The notes: a model not told the origin generated them from the letters alone. 16,160 nt of DNA from Porphyromonas sp. (GCA_029983505.1 JASBZK010000040.1:1-16160), one strand, 5' to 3'. Numbered from the stretch's first letter, positions 1 to 8,805 are shown. Program-made: numbers and translations.

Positions 1-1392
1 GAGGCCTTCCTGAGTTACCGCTTCGACTCCGCTTTTCACTACGTACGGTTGCGTGAAGAGCTTATATCCGGGTCTCCCGACCTCTCAAAGGAAGAGAGGG
101 CAAAAGTACTGCTCGATAAAGTTCTTGTGCTCACCTCCGCCGGCCTTTTCAAAGAGTCCACCGACATTCTCGCTGCCCAAGACACCCTTTCTCTGAGCCC
201 GGAGACCAAAGAATACGCCCTCTGGGTCGCTTCCAAGACCTACTACGACCTCACTGCCTACACCCGCTCCGTAAACGGCGTGGACAGCATATACAGGGCG
301 AAAACCCTCTCCTATAGTCGCCGGCTGCTCTCCGTGCTCCCCGAGGGCTCCTGGGAGTACGGTTTCGTACAGGGACACGAGCGGATTATGGCGGGCGACT
401 TGCAGGGGGCGATCCGGACTTTCGAGACCGTACTCGGGATGAAAGGCGTACCGTCGCACTCCCGCTCTATGTCCGAAGCCATTTTGGGCGACCTTTACTC
501 CGAAAAAGGTGAGGAGGAGAAGAGTCTCGTGCATTATGCCCGAAGCGCCATCCTCGATCTCCATAATGCCACGAGGGAAAATACCTCCCTCATCAAGCTC
601 TCCCGCTTACTCTTCGCGAAAGGGGACTTGGAGAGGTCGTACCTCTACGCTCAGACGGCTCTGGAGGATGCCACGTTCTATAACGCCTACCACCGTAAGA
701 TAGATGTGGCGGATGTCCTTCCCCTCATCGAAAACAGGCGCTATCTCCTTTTGGACACCAAAAAGAACACCCTGTCCTCAGGGCTCGTCCTTGTGGTCGC
801 GCTCTGTGCGGCACTCATAGTCCTCTCCCTCATCGTATTCGGGCAGGTCAAAAAACTGAGACGGGCACACCGCACCATCGCTGCCCATAACGCCTCCCTC
901 TCTGCCATCAATAAAGAACTGATGGAGGCCAATACGATCAAAGACGAGTACATCGGGCTCTCTTTCTTCAACGACTCCTCCCACATCAAAAAGCTCGAAG
1001 GGCTCTACCGCTTCGTGGGCAATAAGCTGAGGGACAAAAAATATGCGGACATCAAGGCGGCTTTTGACCCGAAGGAGCTTCAGAAGGAACGCGAGCATAT
1101 GTACGAAAATTTCGACGTCACTTTCCTCCGCCTCTTTCCCAACTTCATCGACCGCTACAACGCACTCTTTCCCCCCGAAGAGCGTGAGCGGCCTTCCTCC
1201 GGGAGGCTTACGACGGAGATGCGCATCTTCGCACTCATACGCCTCGGCATCACCAAGAGCGACGACATCGCCGGCTTCCTCGATTACTCCGTCCACACCA
1301 TCAATACCTACAAGACGAGAGTGAAAAACAAATCCTTTCTCGACAATGCGCTCTTCGAGGAAGCTATCCTCGCCATCGACGCACGCCTCTGA
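1..1392 (+). CDS. susR: SusR-like membrane-spanning transcriptional regulator (DUF6377 type), 5'-truncated
   Basis: The frame is open from base 1, so the start lies upstream; 463 residues are visible, against about 540 for Bacteroides SusR. The N-terminal part is helical and TPR-like, expected in the periplasm. One hydrophobic segment (bases 781-840, visible residues 261-280, LVLVVALCAALIVLSLIVF) is followed by the basic stretch KKLRRAHR and a probable coiled coil. The C-terminus holds a LuxR-like helix-turn-helix (bases 1261-1332, DDIAGFLDYSVHTINTYKTR), expected in the cytoplasm. SusR proteins sense maltose-type sugars and activate sus genes. The gene lies directly upstream of susB in the same direction, but an intrinsic terminator and a separate promoter candidate follow it, so the sus genes are probably a distinct transcript. 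Recognition rests on architecture, the HTH motif and sus context. A SusR-like regulator for another glycan is the alternative, made less likely by the neighbours. Confidence 0.85.
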   Translation, partial: EAFLSYRFDSAFHYVRLREELISGSPDLSKEERAKVLLDKVLVLTSAGLFKESTDILAAQDTLSLSPETKEYALWVASKTYYDLTAYTRSVNGVDSIYRAKTLSYSRRLLSVLPEGSWEYGFVQGHERIMAGDLQGAIRTFETVLGMKGVPSHSRSMSEAILGDLYSEKGEEEKSLVHYARSAILDLHNATRENTSLIKLSRLLFAKGDLERSYLYAQTALEDATFYNAYHRKIDVADVLPLIENRRYLLLDTKKNTLSSGLVLVVALCAALIVLSLIVFGQVKKLRRAHRTIAAHNASLSAINKELMEANTIKDEYIGLSFFNDSSHIKKLEGLYRFVGNKLRDKKYADIKAAFDPKELQKEREHMYENFDVTFLRLFPNFIDRYNALFPPEERERPSSGRLTTEMRIFALIRLGITKSDDIAGFLDYSVHTINTYKTRVKNKSFLDNALFEEAILAIDARL

Positions 1393-1412
1393 CCACCTGA
1401 CTATTTTCGGCC

Positions 1413-1495
1413 GTACCGGGACGATCTCCCCGGTCTGTACCTTTTTCCCTCGTGGTACAGGCCGGAAAGATCGTCTCGGTCTGTACCCTTTTTTT
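1413..1495. repeat. Intergenic palindromic repeat, copy 1
   Basis: This copy can fold as one long hairpin. The outer 13-bp stem pairs 1415-1427 (ACCGGGACGATCT) with 1468-1480 (AGATCGTCTCGGT). A symmetric 2x2 internal loop (CC/AA) follows. The inner 12-bp stem pairs 1430-1441 (CCGGTCTGTACC) with 1454-1465 (GGTACAGGCCGG) around a 12-nt loop. Each stem has one G-T pair. The GGTCTGTACC box is shared with the copies near 4040, 8857 and 12985. Confidence 0.8.
1454..1495 (+). terminator. Intrinsic terminator after the susR-like gene
   Basis: An 11-bp stem, GGTACAGGCCG (1454-1464) with CGGTCTGTACC (1477-1487), contains one G-U pair and is followed by seven T (1489-1495). It lies 61 bp after the stop codon. 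It is built from the right half of repeat copy 1, which suggests that this repeat doubles as a terminator. Confidence 0.7.
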
Positions 1496-1664
1496 CTTCA
1501 TTTGAGTGCGGCAAAAGCAGCACTTCCGGCGCAGTTCTTTCGGATCGGTTTAAGCGGGGGAAACTTTTTAAGTGGAGAATAAAGCCCAAAAAGGATTAGT
1601 TTTCCATTATATTTTTGCCCCTAAGAGAAAACCATATCTATCTGATAAACAGACTAAATAAGAT

Positions 1665-1698
1665 TATATTTCGACCGAAACGGTTATATATTTCGGTC
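1665..1698. promoter_or_regulatory. Candidate activator (SusR) operator upstream of susB
   Basis: A perfect 8-bp inverted repeat, GACCGAAA (1673-1680) and TTTCGGTC (1691-1698), is separated by 10 bp. It is overlaid by a 9-bp direct repeat TATATTTCG (1665-1673 and 1687-1695) with a 22-bp period, close to two helical turns. It ends about 5 bp before the -33 region of the promoter candidate, a usual place for an activator. Assigning it to the SusR-like protein is inference from position and the neighbouring gene. Confidence 0.5.
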
Positions 1699-1703
1699 AC
1701 TAT

Positions 1704-1735
1704 TTTTATTGGGGTAAAGTATTGCCTAACTTTGT
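1704..1735 (+). promoter_or_regulatory. Candidate Bacteroidota-type promoter for susB and downstream sus genes
   Basis: TAACTTTGT (1727-1735) matches the Bacteroides -7 consensus TAnnTTTGY exactly. The -33 region is weak (TTTT at 1704-1707 against TTTG) with a 19-bp spacer, as expected of a promoter that needs an activator. The implied leader is about 135-140 nt. Confidence 0.45.
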
Positions 1736-1748
1736 TTCGTTATTAAAA

Positions 1749-1790
1749 CGTAACGGGGTTACGGGGATGCCTTTCCCCGCAGCTTTTACG
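1749..1790 (+). other. Structured 5' leader of susB with alternative hairpins
   Basis: CGTAAC (1749-1754) can pair with GTTACG (1758-1763). Alternatively CGTAA (1749-1753) pairs with TTACG (1786-1790), enclosing CGGGG (1762-1766) paired with CCCCG (1775-1779). CGGGG at 1754-1758 could compete for the same CCCCG. The folds exclude each other. No known riboswitch class is recognised, and a function is speculative. Confidence 0.3.
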
Positions 1791-1879
1791 AATGCAAAAC
1801 TTTTATACCGAATTTCCGAAATACAGTTCAATGAATACCCCTTGAGGGTTTCGCTTTTATCCACGAATAAGATACAGAG

Positions 1880-4009
1880 ATGAGTACAATCCGCACCACA
1901 CTCCTATCCTCGCTCTTGCTCCTCGCCCTCTCTGCCACGGCACAAAGGGCCGAGGAGACTACGCTCCGGTCGCCGGACGGGGACCTGTCGCTGACGTTTG
2001 CCCTCACGGGCGCGGGCGAGCCGACGTATGCCCTCTCTTTCAAAAACCGCACCGTCACCAAGCCGAGCCGCTTGGGGTTCTACCTCGCAGATAACCCCGA
2101 GGGCGACCTCACGGCGGACTTCGAGGTAGTGAAGACCATGACGGACACTTTCGACGAAACCTGGGTACCCGTCTGGGGCGAAGTCTCGAAGGTACGCAAC
2201 CACTACAACGAGCTTCTCGTGACACTTCGACAGAAGGCGAACGGTCGTGAGATGGGCATCCGTTTCCGCCTCTTTGACGACGGTCTCGGATTCCGCTACG
2301 AGTTCCCCGATCAAGAGAAGCTCACTTACTTCACCGTCAAGGAGGAGGCCACCGAGTTTGCTATGCCCGCAGACCACACCGCCTGGTGGTTGTGCGGCGA
2401 CTACGACACGGAGGAGTACGACTACACCGAGAGCCGTCTCTCCGAGATACGCGGCCTTTACGACAAAGCGCACATCTATAACGCTTCGCAGTACGATTTC
2501 TCCAAGACCGGCGTGCAGACCCCCCTTCAGATGAAGACGGACGACGGTCTGTACCTCAATATCCACGAGGCCGCACTGATCGACTTCCCCGCCATCAACC
2601 TCGAACTGGACGAGAAAGCAAACATCCTTCGTGTCCACCTCACCCCGGACGCTCAGGGCAATAAGGGTCACGTCCAGACGGCGTTCAATACCCCGTGGCG
2701 CACGATCATCGTCAGCGACGACGCGCGGGACATCCTTGCTTCCAAGCTCGTCTATAACCTCAATGACCCCTCGGTCATCGAAGACACCTCTTGGATTAAA
2801 CCCATGAAGTATATGGGAGTCTGGTGGGAGATGATCACCGGTAAGTCCACCTGGGCCTACACGGACGACCTCCGCAGTGTCCACCTCGGTAAGACCGATT
2901 ACTCCACGGTCAAGCCCAACGGTCGTCACGGCGCGAACACAGAGCACGTCAAAGACTATATCGACTTCGCCTCCAAGCACGGCATCAAAGGGCTTCTCGT
3001 AGAGGGTTGGAACGTCGGCTGGGAGGACTGGTTCGGCAAGAAGAAAGACTATGTCTTCGACTTTGTGACGCCCTACCCCGACTTCGATGTCAAGGAGATC
3101 ACGGAGTACGCCAAGGAGAAAGGCGTCGAGATGGTGATGCACCACGAGACAAGCTCCTCCGTACGTAACTATGAGCGCCACCTCAAAGATGCCTTCGACT
3201 TTATGAATAAGTGGGGCTACAAGTCGGTGAAGACCGGCTATGTGGGCGACATCCTGCCCCGCGGTGAGCACCACTACGGTCAGTGGCTCGTGAACCATTA
3301 CCTCTACGTGGTCAAAGAGGCGGCCAAGCACCGCATTATGGTCAATGCCCACGAGAGCGTCCACATGACGGGACTTTCGCGCACCTACCCCAATCTCCTC
3401 TCTCAAGAGTCCGCAAAAGGGCAGGAGTTCCAGACGAGCGGCAACCCCGCCAATCACCTTACGATACTGCCTTTCGGGCGCCTCATCGGAGGGCCGATGG
3501 ACTACACGCCGGGTATCGTGATGTTTGACCTCTCGAGGCTGAACCCCGATAACCCCAATAAAGTCCGCACCACGATCGGCAACCAGCTCGGCTCTTACCT
3601 CACGATGTATACGCCCCTCCAGATGGCGGCCGACCTCAAGGAACACTATGAGGAGCGGATGGATGCGTTCGAGTTCATCAAAGCGGTACCCGTCGAGTGG
3701 CAGGACAGCAAGTACCTTGAAGCAGAGCCCGGGCGCTACATCACCGTGGCACGTAAGGACAAGCACTCCGAAGACTGGTACATCGGCAGCGTCAGCGGCA
3801 TCAACCGTGAGACGAAGATCAAGCTCGATTTCCTCACTCCGGGCGTGAAGTACGAAGCCAAGATTTGGCAGGACAAAAAAGACGCACACTATCAGACGAA
3901 CCAGTACGCGTACAGCATCACCACGAAGAGCGTCACGAGTAAGAGTACCCTCACCCTTAACGAAGTCGAAGGCGGCGGCTTTGCCGTCATCCTCCGCGCC
4001 GTCAAGTAA
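1880..4009 (+). CDS. susB: GH97 alpha-glucosidase SusB (inverting type)
   Basis: 709 aa with a Sec signal peptide (about residues 1-22, ending LSATAQ), so probably periplasmic; Bacteroides SusB has 738 aa. GH97 SusB cleaves alpha-glucosidic bonds in malto-oligosaccharides with inversion and needs calcium. The key acids of B. thetaiotaomicron SusB (Glu194, 439, 508, 526, 532) match here at a constant offset of 16: E178 (in TEEYDY), E423 (in MHHETS), E492 (in NAHES), E510 (in SQES) and E516 (in KGQE). The spacings E423-E492 (69), E492-E510 (18) and E510-E516 (6) agree exactly with the reference numbering, supporting an active inverting enzyme. The N-terminal half is beta-rich and the middle is the (beta/alpha)8 catalytic domain. 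It is the first gene after the promoter/operator region, and 190 bp with repeat copy 2 separate it from susC. Confidence 0.95.
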   Translation: MSTIRTTLLSSLLLLALSATAQRAEETTLRSPDGDLSLTFALTGAGEPTYALSFKNRTVTKPSRLGFYLADNPEGDLTADFEVVKTMTDTFDETWVPVWGEVSKVRNHYNELLVTLRQKANGREMGIRFRLFDDGLGFRYEFPDQEKLTYFTVKEEATEFAMPADHTAWWLCGDYDTEEYDYTESRLSEIRGLYDKAHIYNASQYDFSKTGVQTPLQMKTDDGLYLNIHEAALIDFPAINLELDEKANILRVHLTPDAQGNKGHVQTAFNTPWRTIIVSDDARDILASKLVYNLNDPSVIEDTSWIKPMKYMGVWWEMITGKSTWAYTDDLRSVHLGKTDYSTVKPNGRHGANTEHVKDYIDFASKHGIKGLLVEGWNVGWEDWFGKKKDYVFDFVTPYPDFDVKEITEYAKEKGVEMVMHHETSSSVRNYERHLKDAFDFMNKWGYKSVKTGYVGDILPRGEHHYGQWLVNHYLYVVKEAAKHRIMVNAHESVHMTGLSRTYPNLLSQESAKGQEFQTSGNPANHLTILPFGRLIGGPMDYTPGIVMFDLSRLNPDNPNKVRTTIGNQLGSYLTMYTPLQMAADLKEHYEERMDAFEFIKAVPVEWQDSKYLEAEPGRYITVARKDKHSEDWYIGSVSGINRETKIKLDFLTPGVKYEAKIWQDKKDAHYQTNQYAYSITTKSVTSKSTLTLNEVEGGGFAVILRAVK

Positions 4010-4039
4010 GGCGTAAGGACAGCACTTTGGGGGAGACTC

Positions 4040-4124
4040 TCGCGAGACACGTACCGAAACGAAATCCCCGGTCTGTACCTTTTCGGATCGAGATACAGAC
4101 CGGGAACTTCGCGAGACACGTACC
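4040..4124. repeat. Intergenic palindromic repeat, copy 2 (susB-susC gap)
   Basis: A perfect 11-bp inverted repeat, CCCGGTCTGTA (4067-4077) and TACAGACCGGG (4094-4104), is bracketed by a perfect 16-bp direct repeat TCGCGAGACACGTACC (4040-4055 and 4109-4124). There is no T-tract after the stem, so it is not a typical intrinsic terminator. It shares the CGAGACACGTACC and GGTCTGTACC boxes with the other copies. The rest of the gap to susC shows no good promoter: TTTG at 4141 and TACTTTTTG at 4159 are wrongly spaced. Confidence 0.8.
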
Positions 4125-4199
4125 AAGATTTCCGCCCCTCTTTGGCACACCCGATTACTACTTTTTGAGATTAATTTTCTCCAACAATATCACACTGTT

Positions 4200-7100
4200 A
4201 TGAATCAATACAGGCTCAAACCATTCTTCTTGGCTCTTATAGCCCTCTGCTTCGCTCTCGTTACGGGCGCTGCGGCGGCTTATGGCCAAAGCACGACTGC
4301 CTCCGGCACCGTCGTGGACCAATACGGCGACCCATTGATGGGTGTCACCGTGAAAGTGAACGAAAGGAGCGGCGCCGGCACCATCACGGATCTCGACGGT
4401 AACTTTTCGCTCAAAGTCAATCCCTCGGAGACCCTCTCTTTCTCCTACGTGGGCTTCAAGACCCTTACCCTCTCCGTCTCCGAGCTCAAGGCCAATCCCC
4501 GTGTCCAACTCTCCGAAGACCAAGAGCTTCTCGAAGAAGTGGTGGTCATCGGCTATGGTGCGGTGAAGAAGGAGGACCTCACCGGTTCTGTCACCGCCAT
4601 CGGCAATAAAGACTTCAAGAAAGGGCTTATTCAGACCCCGGACCAGCTCATCGCGGGTAAAGTAGCCGGCGTGCAGATCGTCTCCGGAGGCGGTTCCCCG
4701 GGCGCGGGCTCCAAGATCCGCATCCGCGGCGGCGCTTCGCTGAACGCTTCCAATGACCCCCTCATCGTCATCGACGGCGTACCCCTCGAGAACGGTAACG
4801 TCCCCGGTTCCCCCAGCCCCCTCAGTGCCATTAACCCCAACGACATCGAGAGCATGAACATCCTCAAGGACGCCTCCGCGACCGCCATCTACGGTTCACG
4901 CGCCTCCAACGGGGTCATCATCATCACGACGAAAAAGGGTACCCTCGGACAGAAGCTCCAGGTGAGTGCCTCCACCCGCTTCTCCGTCTCTACGCCCAAG
5001 AGCTACGTGGACGTGCTCACCGGCGACGAAGTGAGGGCGCTCGTTGAAGCACACGGCGACAAAAAGTATATCGCATTCTTGGGTAAAGACAATACCGACT
5101 GGCAGAAAGAAATCTACCATCTCGGCCTCGGTACCGACACCAACCTCAGCATCGCAGGCTCCACCTCTTGGCTCCCCTATCGCGTCTCTGTCGGATACTA
5201 CGACGAAAAAGGTATCCTCAAGACGGACCGCATGAACCGCCTCTCCGGCGACCTCTCCTTGAACCCCTGGTTCTTTAATAACGACCTCAAGATAGACCTC
5301 AACCTCAAAGCGACCCGCACCAATAACCGCTTCGCCGACAAGGGCGCTATATCCGCGGCGGTGCAGATGGACCCCACCCACCCCGTCCTTCGCCAAGGCG
5401 AGCCGATGAAAGGCACCCTTGAGGCAGGACTTGCACCGCTCGACCAGACCTATTACTACCTTACGGGCAAAGACGACGCGGGACACGTCATCCCTAAGCC
5501 CCTTGCCCCCAAGAACCCCCTCTCCCTCCTCAATGACAAGGAAGACCTGGGCTCCGTCGGCAGACTGATAGGCAACGCTACCATAGCGTACACCCTGCCC
5601 TTCTTCCGAGACCTTACGGCCCACCTCAACCTCGCCTACGACTACACCCACGCCGAAGGCACCATCTATATCCCCGCGACTTCCCCTATCTCCTACACCA
5701 ATCAACAGACGGGCAAGGGCGGTCTCGACAACAGATACCTGCAGGAGAAACACAATAAGCTCCTCGACTTTTACCTCAATTACCGCAAAGAAGTAGCTTC
5801 CATACACAGCACTTTCGACGTAATGGCCGGCTACTCCTACCAGGACTGGCTCACGAAAGAATCCCTCTTCGCCGAGAAGACCGCCACGGGTATAGAGTAC
5901 AATAAGCCCAACTTCGAGAGCAACCTGCCCCAAAATACACTCGTCTCCTTCTACGGACGCCTAAATTATACCCTCCTCGGTCGCTATCTCCTTACGGCGA
6001 CGGTCCGTGCAGACGGCTCTTCGCGCTTTGCTCCCGCCAACCGCTGGGGCGTCTTCCCCTCTTTCGCTTTCGCGTGGAAAATGAAAGAAGAGTCCTTCCT
6101 CAAGGACGTGGATGCCCTCTACGACCTTAAGCTACGCTTGGGCTACGGGGTCACCGGTCAGCAGGACGGCATCGGCAATTACTCCTACCTCGCCTCCTAT
6201 GCCCTTAGTGGCAATCAGTCGAAATATCTCTTCGGAGACACGTGGTACAATATGTACAAGCCTTTGGCCTATGACGCAGAGATAAAGTGGGAACAGACGG
6301 CCACCACGAACGCCGGACTCGACTTCGGCTTCCTTGGCGGACGACTCTCCGGATCCGTGGACTACTACCACAAGGACACCCGGGACCTCCTAAATACGAT
6401 CCCCATACCGGCCGGCTCCAACTTCTCCAACAAGGTCCTCACGAACATCGGGCAGATCACCAACGACGGCGTCGAAGTGAGTCTGAATTACATCCCCGTC
6501 GATACCAAAGACTGGACTTGGGATATCAATTACAACGTCACCTACAATAAGACCCGCATCACTAAGCTCAACCAAACCTACGACCCCGACTACCTCGGCG
6601 TGGAGACGGGAGGCATAGCAGGCGGTACCGGCAATAACGTCCAGATGCACTCCGAGGGTTATGCGCCGAACTCTTTCTTCCTCTACCGACAGGTCTATGA
6701 CGCTGAAGGCAAGCCGGTCGAGGGACTCTTTGCAGACCTCAACGGTGATGGTGTGATCAATAACTACGACAAGAGCCACGTCGGTAAGCCCGACCCTGAT
6801 GTCTTCATGGGTCTCTCCACGTCTCTCCGCTTCCGTGGTCTGACGCTTTCCACCTCTTTGAGGGCAAGCATCGGCAATTATGTCTACGACAACGTCTCCT
6901 CCGACCGTGGTACCTACGCCTCCGTGGAAGACAAGCTCGGTTGGCTCAACAACGGTGCCCGCGACATTCTCTCTACGGGCTTCGAGAACCCTCACTACCT
7001 CTCCGACTACTACGTCAAGGACGCGTCTTTCCTCAAGATGGATAACCTCTCCCTCAGCTACGACTTCGGTCGGGTGTGGAACGGCGCAGTGGCCGTCAAC

Positions 7101-7235
7101 CTTGGCGCTACGGTGCAAAACGTCTTCACCCTTACGAAGTACAAAGGGGTGGATCCCGAGATCGGTAACGGTATAGACTATCAGTTCTACCCCGTTCCGC
7201 GCGTCTTCTCCGTAAACCTCGGTCTGACCTTTTAA
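4200..7235 (+). CDS. susC: SusC-family TonB-dependent outer-membrane glucan importer
   Basis: 1011 aa, close to the 1007 aa of B. thetaiotaomicron SusC. Domains in order: signal peptide (about 1-30, ending AAAAYGQ); a CarboxypepD_reg-like beta-sandwich (about 34-105, SGTVVDQYGDPLMGVTVKV); a TonB-box-like segment EEVVVIGYG (112-120); the plug, with DASATAIYGSRASNGVIIIT; then a long 22-strand barrel region. The C-terminal part carries the usual SusC loop DLNGDGVINNYD followed by GKPDPDVFMG, and the chain ends in an aromatic (GLTF) as outer-membrane barrels do. It forms the import channel beneath the SusD lid and moves malto-oligosaccharides into the periplasm using TonB-ExbBD energy. susD starts 28 bp downstream, so the pair is co-transcribed. 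Substrate specificity is inferred from susB, susE and susA. No truncation or frameshift is seen. Confidence 0.95.
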   Translation: MNQYRLKPFFLALIALCFALVTGAAAAYGQSTTASGTVVDQYGDPLMGVTVKVNERSGAGTITDLDGNFSLKVNPSETLSFSYVGFKTLTLSVSELKANPRVQLSEDQELLEEVVVIGYGAVKKEDLTGSVTAIGNKDFKKGLIQTPDQLIAGKVAGVQIVSGGGSPGAGSKIRIRGGASLNASNDPLIVIDGVPLENGNVPGSPSPLSAINPNDIESMNILKDASATAIYGSRASNGVIIITTKKGTLGQKLQVSASTRFSVSTPKSYVDVLTGDEVRALVEAHGDKKYIAFLGKDNTDWQKEIYHLGLGTDTNLSIAGSTSWLPYRVSVGYYDEKGILKTDRMNRLSGDLSLNPWFFNNDLKIDLNLKATRTNNRFADKGAISAAVQMDPTHPVLRQGEPMKGTLEAGLAPLDQTYYYLTGKDDAGHVIPKPLAPKNPLSLLNDKEDLGSVGRLIGNATIAYTLPFFRDLTAHLNLAYDYTHAEGTIYIPATSPISYTNQQTGKGGLDNRYLQEKHNKLLDFYLNYRKEVASIHSTFDVMAGYSYQDWLTKESLFAEKTATGIEYNKPNFESNLPQNTLVSFYGRLNYTLLGRYLLTATVRADGSSRFAPANRWGVFPSFAFAWKMKEESFLKDVDALYDLKLRLGYGVTGQQDGIGNYSYLASYALSGNQSKYLFGDTWYNMYKPLAYDAEIKWEQTATTNAGLDFGFLGGRLSGSVDYYHKDTRDLLNTIPIPAGSNFSNKVLTNIGQITNDGVEVSLNYIPVDTKDWTWDINYNVTYNKTRITKLNQTYDPDYLGVETGGIAGGTGNNVQMHSEGYAPNSFFLYRQVYDAEGKPVEGLFADLNGDGVINNYDKSHVGKPDPDVFMGLSTSLRFRGLTLSTSLRASIGNYVYDNVSSDRGTYASVEDKLGWLNNGARDILSTGFENPHYLSDYYVKDASFLKMDNLSLSYDFGRVWNGAVAVNLGATVQNVFTLTKYKGVDPEIGNGIDYQFYPVPRVFSVNLGLTF

Positions 7236-7263
7236 TCGGATTCCATAGAAACAAACGAAGGAT

Positions 7264-8805
7264 ATGAAACAAATCAGATATACGGCTTTAGCTCTTGGGG
7301 CGGTCTTTGCCCTTTCGCTCTCTTCTTGTGTCAAAGACCTTGACAGAGTCCCCACCAATGACGTGACGAGTGCCAAAGTTTACTCGGACACCAAGAGTAC
7401 TTACGAGGCTCTGGCCAAAGTCTACGGAGCGTGGTCGCTCAGCGAAAATGACGTGGCAGACCTCGACGACGGCTTCACCGGCTTTACCCGCGCCTTTTGG
7501 AACATCCAGGAGCTTCCCACGGACGAAGCCAAATGCGTCTGGGGTGATGCGGCACTGAACGGACTGAACGAAATGAAGTGGGACGTCTCCACCGGCTTCG
7601 TGCTGGGACTCTATTACCGCTCCATCATTCAGATCAAGTTTGCCAACGAGTTCCTCGTCAATATCGATGCCTCGCCCATAGATGCAGGGGAAAAAGAGCT
7701 TATGAAGGCAGAAGCCCGCTTCATCCGTGCCTATCAGTACTGGGTGCTTATGGACGTCTTCGGCAATCCTCCCTTCTTCACGGAAAAGGATGCCACAGGT
7801 AAGACGGCGCCTAAGCAGATTCAAAGGGCATACCTCTTCAAGTACGTGGAGAGCGAGCTTCTCGATATTTTGTCCAAGCTCAAGCCTGCCCGCCAAAATG
7901 TCTACGGCAGGGTAGACGCCGGCGCCGCTGAGGCACTCCTCGCCCGTCTTTACCTCAATGCCGAAGTCTACACAGGTACGGCCCGCTACAAAGAGGCTGC
8001 CGAGCACGCCGAGAAAGTCATTAACTCCGGTTACACGCTCCACAAGGAGTACAAGCATCTCTTCTATGGGGATAACGACAAGTTCCGTGACGAAATCATC
8101 CTCAGCGTCGTGACAGACGGCATTAACGCTCAGAGCTGGTCGGGTCCTACGTTCTTTGTCGCTTCTTCTTTCAACGACAACGTGATAGGCGCACTCGTGG
8201 AGCAGGGCAAGATTCCCGGTATCGGTACCAACCAGAAATGGGGTGGCAACCGTGCGACGCCCACTTTTGCCAAGCTCTTCGACAAAGCCCCGGATGATGC
8301 CCGCGCGCTCATTTTGCGCAGCACTCCGGATATGCCCAAGCTCAAGGAATTTAACCAAGGGGTACACGTCTATAAGTTCGTCAACCTCCGCACCGACGGT
8401 TCCAAGCCTTTGCACGTGGACTTCTGCGATATGGACTTCCCGCTCTTCCGCCTTGCGGAAATGCACCTCATCTACGCCGAAGCCTCCCTCCGCGATGCTT
8501 CTGTCGATAAGGCCAAAGGTCTCCGTTACTACAACGCCCTCCGCACCCGTGCCGGTGTGCCGACCGTGACTTCCATCACGCTCCGCGATGTCCTTGATGA
8601 GCGCGGTCGCGAGCTCTACTGGGAGGGTCACCGCCGCACGGACCTCATCCGCTACAAGCTTCTCACCACGGCTGACTATATGTGGGAGTGGAAAGGGGGC
8701 GCAGAGCATGGTCGTGCCGTGGACGCTACGCGTAACCTTTACCCCATCCCCGGATCGGATCTCCTTGCCAATATCGAAAACTTGAAGCAAAACCCCGGGT
8801 ACTGA
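7264..8805 (+). CDS. susD: SusD-family starch-binding surface lipoprotein
   Basis: 513 aa, somewhat shorter than the 551 aa of B. thetaiotaomicron SusD. The lipoprotein signal ends in LSSC with the lipidated Cys at 22. Family marks include the TPR-like segment AEARFIRAYQYWVLMDVFGN (about 149-168), RLAEMHLIYAEASL (about 393-406) and the C-terminal motif RGRELYWEGHRRTDLIRY (about 447-464). SusD proteins sit as a hinged lid on SusC, bind alpha-glucan at the cell surface and hand it to the channel. The gene follows susC by 28 bp; an A-rich stretch (GAAACAAACGAAGGAT) precedes the ATG, typical for this phylum. A 262-bp gap with repeat copy 3 follows. Family assignment is firm; starch specificity comes from the locus. 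Confidence 0.93.
   Translation: MKQIRYTALALGAVFALSLSSCVKDLDRVPTNDVTSAKVYSDTKSTYEALAKVYGAWSLSENDVADLDDGFTGFTRAFWNIQELPTDEAKCVWGDAALNGLNEMKWDVSTGFVLGLYYRSIIQIKFANEFLVNIDASPIDAGEKELMKAEARFIRAYQYWVLMDVFGNPPFFTEKDATGKTAPKQIQRAYLFKYVESELLDILSKLKPARQNVYGRVDAGAAEALLARLYLNAEVYTGTARYKEAAEHAEKVINSGYTLHKEYKHLFYGDNDKFRDEIILSVVTDGINAQSWSGPTFFVASSFNDNVIGALVEQGKIPGIGTNQKWGGNRATPTFAKLFDKAPDDARALILRSTPDMPKLKEFNQGVHVYKFVNLRTDGSKPLHVDFCDMDFPLFRLAEMHLIYAEASLRDASVDKAKGLRYYNALRTRAGVPTVTSITLRDVLDERGRELYWEGHRRTDLIRYKLLTTADYMWEWKGGAEHGRAVDATRNLYPIPGSDLLANIENLKQNPGY

Larger units (their letters stand above)
1393..1879. other. 487-bp regulatory intergenic region susR-susB
   Basis: No gene is seen here. From left to right it holds palindromic repeat copy 1 with a terminator (1413-1495), an AT-rich stretch with nothing clear except an isolated TAnnTTTGY box (TATTTTTGC, 1610-1618) that lacks a -33 partner, an operator-like dyad (1665-1698), a promoter candidate (1704-1735), and a leader with short GC hairpins (1749-1790) ahead of the susB start. 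Confidence 0.7.

Noticed and set aside
1413..1495. Reading the repeated boxes as a CRISPR array
   Set aside because: Only two related units occur per locus, they are inverted rather than regularly direct, there are no uniform spacers and no cas genes are visible.
1904..4150. 748-aa open frame on the minus strand opposite susB
   Set aside because: It mirrors the C-ending codon bias of susB, has no recognisable domain or signal peptide, and susB has all catalytic residues. The same reasoning removes the long minus frames at 7288-9246, 9026-10513 and 4896-5933.
4139..4167. Promoter directly before susC (TTTG at 4141, TACTTTTTG at 4159)
   Set aside because: The spacing between boxes is about 14 bp rather than about 19-21, and the -7 box has one extra base.
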